DNA of 5,397 nucleotides from Chloroflexota bacterium (GTDB lineage: Bacteria > Chloroflexota > Dehalococcoidia > SAR202 > UBA11138). The position numbers and the translations under genes are program-made. The stretch covers positions 1 to 5,397 of the forward strand of contig JADFQF010000137.1 in the NCBI GenBank assembly GCA_022561955.1, written 5' to 3'. Below the pieces are notes generated by a model. The model was given only the letters and a program-made list of their open reading frames with translations, searched no databases and was not told the DNA's origin. Every line of letters starts with the position of its first letter. Within the stretch, counting starts at the first letter, position 1. Below are positions 1 through 5,397 of this stretch, in pieces.

Positions 1-692
1 GCACGACTGAGAGCCCGGAACCCGTGGCTGAAACCCCGGAGCCCAAAGTGGACCTCGCGGAACAGTCTATCGGGAAGGAACTGCAGCTCAAGATCCTGGA
101 GGTCAATCGCAGCCGTAACAGGGCCATCTTCTCCGAGCGCCAGGCGGTGCAAGAATGGCGCGACGCACAGAAGGCGCGTCTGGTGGAGGAGCTCACGGAG
201 GGCGAGACGAGACGGGGCAAGGTGACGGGCATCAGCAATTTTGGCGCCTTCGTCGACCTTGGCGGCGCCGACGGCCTGGTACATATATCAGAGCTGTCGT
301 GGGCTCCCGTGGACAAGCCGGAGGATATCGTAAAGATAGGCCAGGAGTTGGACGTATTCGTGCTCAGGGTCGATACGGAAAACAAGAAGATCGCCCTTAG
401 CCTCAGGCGCTTGCAGCCGGAGCCGTGGGACACGATCCACGAGCGATATAGCGTAGGCGATCTCGTAGACGCGAGAGTCACCAAACTCACTAACTTTGGG
501 GCCTTCGCACGCGTTGAAGGAAACATAGAAGGCCTGATACATATATCAGAGCTAACATCTCGAGTGATCAATCACCCTAGAGAAGTCGTCCAGGAAGGAG
601 AGGAGGTTAAGCTGAAAATTATTCGGATCGAACCCGAAAGACGACGGCTGGGGTTAAGTCTCAAACAGGCGGCAGAAGAGGAAGACTACTAG
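1..692 (+). CDS. Ribosomal protein S1-like RNA-binding protein, 5' end cut by the window
   Basis: S1-domain protein, expected to bind single-stranded RNA and probably to act with the ribosome in translation. The frame is open to the left edge, and the first recognisable segment (IGKELQLKILEVNRSRNR, then SER) is only the C-terminal half of an S1 fold, so the true start lies upstream. The GTG at 24 is probably an internal valine. Counting that codon as 1, a complete S1 domain spans about 61-129 (SNFGAFVDLGGADGLVHISE, ending IALSLRR) and another about 146-214 (TNFGAFARVEGNIEGLIHIS, ending LGLSLKQ), followed by an acidic tail ending EEEDY. A Pro/Glu-rich stretch with two copies of E-[S/T]-P-E-P (bases 9-44) precedes the first segment. 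clpC follows after 54 bases with no visible terminator. The family is certain. Whether this is the main S1 protein (rpsA) or a paralogue cannot be told from a fragment, so no symbol is given. Confidence 0.9.
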   Translation, partial: TTESPEPVAETPEPKVDLAEQSIGKELQLKILEVNRSRNRAIFSERQAVQEWRDAQKARLVEELTEGETRRGKVTGISNFGAFVDLGGADGLVHISELSWAPVDKPEDIVKIGQELDVFVLRVDTENKKIALSLRRLQPEPWDTIHERYSVGDLVDARVTKLTNFGAFARVEGNIEGLIHISELTSRVINHPREVVQEGEEVKLKIIRIEPERRRLGLSLKQAAEEEDY

Positions 693-723
693 GCGGTAGC
701 TCTTCGCCCACACCTGTAGAATA

Positions 724-737
724 CTCCTTTGTAGGAG
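724..737 (+). promoter_or_regulatory. clpC Shine-Dalgarno sequence inside a small hairpin
   Basis: The ribosome binding site AGGAG (733-737) lies 9 bases before the ATG at 747 and supports that start. The five bases CTCCT at 724-728 are its exact complement, separated by the loop TTGT, so the leader can form a perfect 5-bp stem that covers the site. The ribosome binding site is secure. The regulatory meaning of the hairpin is inference, and so short a stem would be only marginally stable. Confidence 0.7.
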
Positions 738-746
738 ACGTGTTAA

Positions 747-3215
747 ATGGCAAGTAGGTTTGAAAAGTTCTCAGAGAGAGCTAGAAGAGTATTGTCCCTC
801 GCGCAAGAAGAGGCGCAACGGTTCAATCACAACTACATTGGAACGGAGCACATCCTTCTCGGCTTGGTCCGAGAGACGGACGGTATCGCCGCAAGGGTAC
901 TGTCCAATCTGGGTGTGGAGCTGCACAAGGTCCGTTCAGCAGTTGAATTTATTATCGGGCGAGGTGAGCGAACTGCCCCAGGCGAGATCGGGCTCACTCC
1001 CCGTGCGAAAAAGGTAATTGAGCTTGCGGTGGACGAGGCGCGCCGCCTCAACCATCACTATATCGGCACCGAGCACCTGCTGATCGGCCTCATGCGAGAG
1101 GGCGAAGGAGTTGCGGCGGGAGTGCTGGAGAGCCTTGGCGTGAACCTGGACAAGGTCCGGGGTGAGGCCAGCAGAATCCTCTCCACCCAATCGCAGCAGC
1201 AATCAAAAGGTAGTAGCAGCGGCCGTACCCAGACCAAGACACCGACGCTGGACCAGCTCGGTATCGACCTCACGGCCGCGGCGCGCGCCGGAAAGCTCGA
1301 TCCGACCGTGGGCCGTAGCAAGGAGATCCAGCGCGTCACCCAGATCTTGAGCCGTCGCACCAAGAACAATCCCGTCCTCATTGGGGAGCCGGGCGTCGGA
1401 AAGACGGCAATCGTAGAGGCCCTGGCACAGCGCATCGCCAGCGGAGACGTGCCGAGCACCCTTCAAGGAAAGCGCCTCGTGACACTGGACATGGGCGCGC
1501 TCGTCGCCGGCACGAAGTACAGGGGTGAATTCGAGGAGCGGCTGAAGAAGGTCGTTGACGAGATTCGCACCTCCGGCAACTGTGTGCTGTTTATCGATGA
1601 GATACACACCATGGTCGGCGCGGGCGCCGCGGAAGGCGCGGTCGATGCCGCCAACATACTAAAGCCTTCCCTCGCAAGAGGCGAGCTGCAGACTATCGGC
1701 GCTACCACCCTCGACGACTATCGCAAGTACGTAGAGCGAGACCCGGCCCTGGAGCGCAGGTTCCAGCCGGTCCTCGTGGAAGAGCCCACCGTGGAGGAGA
1801 CCATAGATATCCTGCGCGGCATAAAGGGGCGCTACGAAGAACACCATCAGTTGGACATAAGCGACGAGGCCCTTCGCTGCGCCGCGAGCATGGCCGCCCG
1901 CTTCATCGCCGACCGATTCCTGCCCGACAAGGCCATCGACTTGATCGATGAGGCCGCGTCCAAGGTGAGGATCAACTACACGACCGCTCCTCTGTCCATC
2001 ACCGAAGCGACCAAGATGCTTGAAAGCGTCCGCAAGGAGAAGGACGAGGCTATCTCGGGCCGCCAGTATGAGTACGCCGCAGAGCTGCGCGACCGCGAGG
2101 TGAGTCTCGCGGAGAAGCTGAGCGATCTGGAGAAGGGCTGGGAATCTGAACGGGGCAACGATAAGCCGAACGTCGATGAAGAAGACATAGCCGAAGTCGT
2201 GAGCATGTGGACGGGGATTCCCGTTACCAGGCTCGAGACGACCGAGACTGAACGCCTGGTCAACATGGAGGAGGTCCTTCACGAGAAGGTCATCGGCCAG
2301 GACGAAGCCATAACGCTGATGTCCAAGGCCGTCAGGCGGTCACGCGCGGGCCTGAAGAACCCGAAACGCCCGACCGGCGTGTTCCTGTGCCTCGGCCCCA
2401 CCGGAGTCGGAAAGACCTATATGGTCCAGAAGCTGGCCGAGTTCATGTTCGGCTCAGAGGACGCGGTGATTCGCATCGACATGTCCGAGTTCATGGAGCG
2501 ACACTCCGTGGCGAGGCTCGTTGGCGCACCTCCGGGTTACATCGGCTACGACGACGGCGGTCAGCTGACCGAGGCCGTGCGCCGCAAGTCGTATTCGGTG
2601 ATTCTCCTGGACGAGATCGAAAAGGCCCACCCCGAGGTCTTCAATATCCTTTTGCAGATCTTCGACGACGGTCATCTGACCGACGCCAAGGGGCGGAAGG
2701 TCAACTTTAGAAATACCATAGTCGTCATGACGAGCAACATCGGTTCCGATCTGATTCGCCAGGACAGGTCTATTGGATTCGCCGCTCGCGGCGATAGCGC
2801 TCAGACGGACGAAAAGGCATATGAGCGCATGAAGACCAACGTGCTGGATGAGGTGAAGCGCTTCTTCCGGCCCGAGTTCCTAAACAGGATAGACAACACG
2901 ATCGTCTTCCATGCCCTGACCCGCGATCACATGATGGAGATCGTGCATTTGATGTTGGGCGAGGTCTCGAGCAGCCTCATCGAGAAGGGCATCGATCTCG
3001 AGGTCACCGATACCGCGAAGGCTTGGCTTGCGGAGAAGGGCTACGATCCCACCTTCGGCGCCAGGCCGCTGCGAAGGACGATTCAAGACAACGTCGAGGA
3101 TAAGTTGTCCGACGCGATCCTTGGCGGTGATCTCAACCCGGGCGACACGGCGCTGGTGGATATCGAAGACGACGAAATCGTCGTTAAGTCCAAGAAGCCG
3201 GTGGCCGTCGCGTAG
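747..3215 (+). CDS. clpC: ATP-dependent Clp protease ATP-binding subunit ClpC
   Basis: Cytoplasmic class I AAA+ (Hsp100) unfoldase that threads proteins into the ClpP peptidase. The 822 residues match the usual ClpC length. Two N-domain repeats (about 12-75 and 84-145) each carry GTEH. A Gln/Ser/Thr-rich linker (about 146-166) follows. NBD1 has Walker A GEPGVGKT (213-220), Walker B with D284-E285, and Arg-finger candidates R337/R338. The middle region contains a UVR motif (about 428-463), typical of ClpC and absent from ClpA and ClpB. NBD2 has Walker A GPTGVGKT (550-557) and Walker B with D622-E623, then the C-terminal small domain (FGARPLRR). The tripeptide I676-G677-F678 is the ClpP-docking loop, so this is a protease partner and not a ClpB disaggregase. 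All nucleotide-binding residues look intact. The ATG start has a Shine-Dalgarno sequence (AGGAG, 733-737), and the N-terminus aligns with the family. No CtsR- or HrcA-type operator was seen upstream. Confidence 0.98.
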   Translation: MASRFEKFSERARRVLSLAQEEAQRFNHNYIGTEHILLGLVRETDGIAARVLSNLGVELHKVRSAVEFIIGRGERTAPGEIGLTPRAKKVIELAVDEARRLNHHYIGTEHLLIGLMREGEGVAAGVLESLGVNLDKVRGEASRILSTQSQQQSKGSSSGRTQTKTPTLDQLGIDLTAAARAGKLDPTVGRSKEIQRVTQILSRRTKNNPVLIGEPGVGKTAIVEALAQRIASGDVPSTLQGKRLVTLDMGALVAGTKYRGEFEERLKKVVDEIRTSGNCVLFIDEIHTMVGAGAAEGAVDAANILKPSLARGELQTIGATTLDDYRKYVERDPALERRFQPVLVEEPTVEETIDILRGIKGRYEEHHQLDISDEALRCAASMAARFIADRFLPDKAIDLIDEAASKVRINYTTAPLSITEATKMLESVRKEKDEAISGRQYEYAAELRDREVSLAEKLSDLEKGWESERGNDKPNVDEEDIAEVVSMWTGIPVTRLETTETERLVNMEEVLHEKVIGQDEAITLMSKAVRRSRAGLKNPKRPTGVFLCLGPTGVGKTYMVQKLAEFMFGSEDAVIRIDMSEFMERHSVARLVGAPPGYIGYDDGGQLTEAVRRKSYSVILLDEIEKAHPEVFNILLQIFDDGHLTDAKGRKVNFRNTIVVMTSNIGSDLIRQDRSIGFAARGDSAQTDEKAYERMKTNVLDEVKRFFRPEFLNRIDNTIVFHALTRDHMMEIVHLMLGEVSSSLIEKGIDLEVTDTAKAWLAEKGYDPTFGARPLRRTIQDNVEDKLSDAILGGDLNPGDTALVDIEDDEIVVKSKKPVAVA

Positions 3216-3253
3216 CGGAAGCAACGGACAACGTCGGTCCATAGATGAGTGTG

Positions 3254-3293
3254 AGGGCCTGGATGCGTTTGATGCGTCCAGGCCCTTGTTTAT
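3254..3293 (+). terminator. Rho-independent terminator after clpC
   Basis: The arms 3254-3263 and 3277-3286 pair perfectly over 10 bp (AGGGCCTGGA with TCCAGGCCCT). The stem continues through a T-G wobble and two more GC pairs to a short T-rich loop around 3268-3272. The T-rich run TTGTTTAT follows directly (3286-3293). It lies 38 bases past the clpC stop and should end the S1-like/clpC transcript, separating it from radA. Confidence 0.87.
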
Positions 3294-3419
3294 GCTATGA
3301 AAGGGTAGGCCCCGTCGTCGTGCAGCGGACGACCTTCGGCGAGGTTTGCCTCTGAATCCAGGGCTTTTGTGCGCGACGCTACGCGGCAAGACCTGTTCAA
3401 ATCGACACGTTTGGTACTT
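3294..3419. other. Non-coding spacer between the clpC terminator and the radA promoter
   Basis: I see no supported gene here. It contains two small perfect inverted repeats: GTCGTC (3314-3319) with GACGAC (3328-3333) around an 8-base loop, and GAGG (3341-3344) with CCTC (3349-3352) around TTTG. There is no tRNA-like T-arm, no recognisable riboswitch and no convincing operator. The stretch just upstream of the promoter (about 3395-3420) is more AT-rich than its surroundings, which fits an upstream promoter region. Confidence 0.5.
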
Positions 3420-3447
3420 TTGTTCTAACGGGATGTTCTGCTAAAAT
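3420..3447 (+). promoter_or_regulatory. Candidate extended -10 promoter for radA
   Basis: TGCTAAAAT at 3439-3447 matches the extended -10 pattern TG-N-TATAAT with one mismatch. TTGTTC at 3420-3425 is a partial -35 match at 16-base spacing. Transcription would begin near 3454, giving a leader of roughly 50 bases before the radA start at 3506. The position directly after a strong terminator supports the call. It rests on motif matching to the sigma-70-type consensus. Confidence 0.5.
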
Positions 3448-3505
3448 GCCAGCGACAGTTCCATACGACCTCGCGACGCATCTGCTGTCGCAAGAGAGTT
3501 ACGAA

Positions 3506-4933
3506 ATGGCTAAGGCAAAGAGCCGAACGGTATTCGTCTGCGACGCGTGCGGAAACGATAGCCCCAAGTGGGAGGGCAGGTGCTCCACCTGTGGCGAGTG
3601 GAACTCCATGGCGCAGCTTCGTCAGCCGTCGGAAGCTCAACAGGCCGGTCCGTGGATAGGCGATGCGTCGACCGCGCCCGTCCGGCTGTCCGAAGTTTCG
3701 ATGAATGAGACCCCTCGGCTGATCACGCGGTCCGACGAGTTCGATCGCGTGCTCGGCGGCGGAATCGTACCGGGCTCGCTGATCTTAATCGCCGGGGACC
3801 CGGGCATAGGCAAATCGACCCTGCTGCTCAAGATAGCCTCGGACGTTTCTAGTCCCGCCAGACCAGTCGTTTACGTTACGGGGGAAGAGTCGCCGGCGCA
3901 GGTCAAGATTCGGGCGGACCGATTAGGGCTGTCGGGGGAAGACCTCTTCATATTGCAGGCCACGGACACCGCCGACGTCTTGGGCCGGATGGAGAGCCTT
4001 TCGCCGGGACTGGTCATCGTGGACTCCATTCAGACCCTTCACGACACCTCTGTCTCGTCAGAGCCCGGCAGCGTGGCGCAGATTCGCGAGTGCACGCGAA
4101 GAATGTTGGAGTGGTCCAAGGCGACCGACGTCCCGGTCATACTCGCCGGCCACGTGACCAAGGGAGGCGACATCGCGGGACCGAGGGTCATGGAGCACAT
4201 GGTGGACGTCGTCCTCTACATGGAGGGCGACCCCGTGAGCTCCTGGAGACTGCTGCGTTCGGTAAAGAACAGGTTTGGACCTACGAACGAGGTCGGCGTA
4301 TTTGAGATGACCGGCCGGGGACTCATTGAGGTGAGCGACCCCTCCAGCGCCCTGTTGTCGCAGCGAGGAAGAAGCGCCGTCGGCTCGGTCGTGGTGCCTA
4401 TAATGGAGGGTACGCGTCCAATGCTTGTCGAGGTACAGGCGCTCACGAACCCGACGTCTCTTCCCGCGCCAAGGCGGGTCTCGACCGGCATCGACAACGG
4501 CAGAATGCTCATGATATGTGCGGTGCTGAGTCGCCGGGTGGGCCTTCCTCTGTCCAATCAGGACGTGATCGTCAACGTCGCGGGAGGAATGCGGATTGCG
4601 GAGCCCGCGGGCGACCTCGGGGTAGCCGTCGCCATCGCTTCCAGCGTATCCAACACGCCCGTTGCGCAGGATATCGCCGTTGCGGGGGAGATCGGTCTGA
4701 GCGGAGAGGTCCGTAGAGTGCCCCACCTGGAAAGAAGGGCAAGCGAGGTGACGCGCCTCGGACTGGAGCGCTTCATCTCCCCCTCGGAGATTGAAACCAG
4801 TGACGTCAAGAGCTCCGTGGACACGGTGCTGGTCAAGACGATCGGCGAGGCTCTCAGTCTGTGCCTGCCGATTCAAGCAAGGCCGGATCCGGCATTCAGC
4901 CTGTCCGGCAACCCAGCTGAGATGAATAAATGA
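3506..4933 (+). CDS. radA: DNA repair protein RadA
   Basis: RecA/DnaB-like ATPase that promotes branch migration of recombination intermediates in homologous recombination and repair. From ATG 3506 it is 475 residues, close to the usual 450-460. In order: an N-terminal zinc finger (C12-x2-C15 and C26-x2-C29); the ATPase core with Walker A GDPGIGKST (97-105, K103) and Walker B LVIVD ending at D173; the RadA-specific KNRFG motif (254-258); and a Lon-protease-like C-terminal domain (about 285-450, with the stretch EPAGDLGVAVAIASS) that lacks the Lon catalytic serine context, as in other RadA proteins. The frame also has an ATG at 3446, but that adds 20 residues not typical of the family and overlaps the probable -10 box. 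The 3506 start begins MAKAK, as in many RadA proteins, with a weak purine-rich site GAGAG (3494-3498) before it. All key motifs look intact. A larC-like gene follows after 43 bases, probably in the same transcript. Confidence 0.96.
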   Translation: MAKAKSRTVFVCDACGNDSPKWEGRCSTCGEWNSMAQLRQPSEAQQAGPWIGDASTAPVRLSEVSMNETPRLITRSDEFDRVLGGGIVPGSLILIAGDPGIGKSTLLLKIASDVSSPARPVVYVTGEESPAQVKIRADRLGLSGEDLFILQATDTADVLGRMESLSPGLVIVDSIQTLHDTSVSSEPGSVAQIRECTRRMLEWSKATDVPVILAGHVTKGGDIAGPRVMEHMVDVVLYMEGDPVSSWRLLRSVKNRFGPTNEVGVFEMTGRGLIEVSDPSSALLSQRGRSAVGSVVVPIMEGTRPMLVEVQALTNPTSLPAPRRVSTGIDNGRMLMICAVLSRRVGLPLSNQDVIVNVAGGMRIAEPAGDLGVAVAIASSVSNTPVAQDIAVAGEIGLSGEVRRVPHLERRASEVTRLGLERFISPSEIETSDVKSSVDTVLVKTIGEALSLCLPIQARPDPAFSLSGNPAEMNK

Positions 4934-4961
4934 GGCCCTATTTTGGCGCGATACCGGCGCA

Positions 4962-4969
4962 AGGGAGGT
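4962..4969 (+). promoter_or_regulatory. Strong Shine-Dalgarno sequence setting a TTG start
   Basis: AGGGAGGT lies 7 bases before the TTG at 4977. No ATG or GTG in the downstream reading frame gives a better N-terminus, so this site decides the larC start. A CCCT at 4936-4939 could pair with AGGG at 4962-4965 and partly cover it, but the intervening pairing is imperfect. Confidence 0.75.
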
Positions 4970-4976
4970 CAGTGTC

Positions 4977-5397
4977 TTGAAAAGCGCATACTTTCAGTGC
5001 ATCGGTGGAGCCAGTGGCGACATGATCCTCGGCGCGGTTGTGGACGCAGGGGTCTCGCTGGACGACCTGAAGGAATCCCTCACCAAAATGGACGCCGACG
5101 GCTACGAGCTTACGGAGCGCAGGGCCCAGCGCGGCGGACTGCCCGGAACTCAGGTCAACGTCGAGCTGGACGATAGCGGACGTCAGAGGAGACGCTGGCA
5201 GGACTTCGTCCAAATCGTCGAGGAATCCAGCCTTTCGGAAACGGTGATACAGAGGTCTTGTGCGGTATTTCACAGGCTTGCGGAAGCCGAGGCGATGGTG
5301 CACCATACTAAGCCCGACCAGACGCAGCTGCATGAACTCGGAGAGATCGACACGCTCGTTGACGTAGTCGGTGGAATCGTCGGCCTGGACATGCTGG
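4977..5397 (+). CDS. larC: LarC-like nickel insertion protein (DUF111 family), 3' end cut by the window
   Basis: LarC is a CTP-dependent cyclometallase that inserts nickel into the pincer (NPN) cofactor used by lactate racemase (LarA) and related enzymes. Only the first 140 residues are present and the frame is open to the window edge. The N-terminus, with GGASGDMILGAVVDAGV, matches the family's SGDM-LGAL-DLG signature. Later, LAEAEAMVHH followed by LHELGEIDTLVDVVGG (from 118) matches the family's EAEAxVH and HFHEVGxxDxIVDIVG blocks. The start is TTG behind a strong Shine-Dalgarno sequence. Oddities: the usual aspartate before the first cysteine is Q7; the His-rich loop common before the family's HRxLxDI block is replaced by an Arg/Gln-rich stretch (about 69-74); and the first histidine of HFHEVG is Q117. 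Other lar genes are not visible, so the client enzyme is unknown. Family assignment is firm; identical biochemistry is inference. Confidence 0.88.
   Translation, partial: MKSAYFQCIGGASGDMILGAVVDAGVSLDDLKESLTKMDADGYELTERRAQRGGLPGTQVNVELDDSGRQRRRWQDFVQIVEESSLSETVIQRSCAVFHRLAEAEAMVHHTKPDQTQLHELGEIDTLVDVVGGIVGLDML

Noticed and set aside
717..722. TAGAAT as a -10 box for clpC
   Set aside because: Five of six bases match, but there is no -35-like hexamer at a suitable distance and no extended -10 TG at the right spacing. The leader would also be very short.
693..746. CtsR or HrcA (CIRCE) operator upstream of clpC
   Set aside because: No GGTCAAA-type tandem heptads and no TTAGCACTC/GAGTGCTAA inverted repeat are present.
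1659..2282. Long open frame on the minus strand inside clpC (207 codons)
   Set aside because: It lies wholly antisense to a perfectly conserved ClpC coding region and its translation has no recognisable domain. Such frames are common opposite GC-rich genes.
2880..3389. Minus-strand open frame spanning the clpC end and the spacer
   Set aside because: It runs through the terminator hairpin and antisense to conserved ClpC C-terminal sequence, with no domain resemblance.
3391..3425. LexA-type SOS box before radA
   Set aside because: CAAA-N8-TTTG and repeated TGTTCT elements are present, but neither matches a GAAC-N4-GTTC style operator well enough.
4058..4876. 272-codon open frame on the minus strand opposite radA
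   Set aside because: Antisense shadow of the conserved RadA sequence, with a His/Arg-rich composition typical of frame shadows and no family resemblance.
4882..4893. Perfect 12-base palindrome GCCGGATCCGGC
   Set aside because: It lies inside the radA coding region near the 3' end, is isolated, and is unsurprising in GC-rich sequence. No T-run follows to make a terminator.
4943..5176. Open frame on the plus strand after radA (77 codons)
   Set aside because: It overlaps the LarC-like frame in another phase and gives an Arg-rich, unrecognisable product. The LarC frame has family motifs and a strong Shine-Dalgarno sequence.
1..5397. CRISPR arrays, tRNA or rRNA genes, insertion sequences, prophage or toxin-antitoxin genes
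   Set aside because: No spaced direct repeats, tRNA T-arm signatures, transposase motifs or terminal inverted repeats were seen. The window is filled by four housekeeping genes of uniform composition.

Overview
This is a compact bacterial housekeeping segment with four genes, all on the + strand and visibly GC-rich with mostly G/C-ended codons. Together they fit a Gram-positive-like or deep-branching lineage. Chloroflexota (for example a Dehalococcoidia/SAR202-type genome) is my best guess, from the style of the S1-domain protein, a ClpC-type rather than ClpA-type unfoldase with a UVR motif, clpC next to radA, and a LarC family member. This is inferred from protein character alone; no database search was possible.

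Layout. Bases 1-692 hold the 3' part of a ribosomal protein S1-like RNA-binding protein whose start lies upstream of the window. After 54 bases comes clpC (747-3215), the AAA+ unfoldase of the ClpCP protease, with a good Shine-Dalgarno sequence that can fold into a small hairpin. A strong intrinsic terminator (3254-3293) closes that unit. A short non-coding stretch follows, ending in an extended -10 promoter candidate (about 3420-3447). Next is radA (best start 3506, end 4933), a recombination and branch-migration ATPase. After 43 bases a TTG-initiated larC-like gene starts at 4977 behind a strong Shine-Dalgarno sequence and runs off the end of the window.

How the genes relate. The S1-like gene and clpC may be co-transcribed, since no terminator is visible between them. 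The terminator and promoter make radA and larC a second transcription unit. The clpC-radA adjacency recalls the Firmicutes ctsR-mcsA-mcsB-clpC-radA stress operon, but no ctsR, mcsA or mcsB is present here, and an S1-like gene sits where they would be. The common theme of the first three genes is stress and information processing (translation, proteolysis, DNA repair). LarC, which inserts nickel into the NPN cofactor, is metabolically unrelated.

I did not find a new biological system. The observations worth a second look are modest: a corrected radA start, the possible Shine-Dalgarno-occluding hairpin before clpC, a Pro/Glu repeat and a near-identical nucleotide repeat in the S1-like gene, and unusual residues in the LarC N-terminus.
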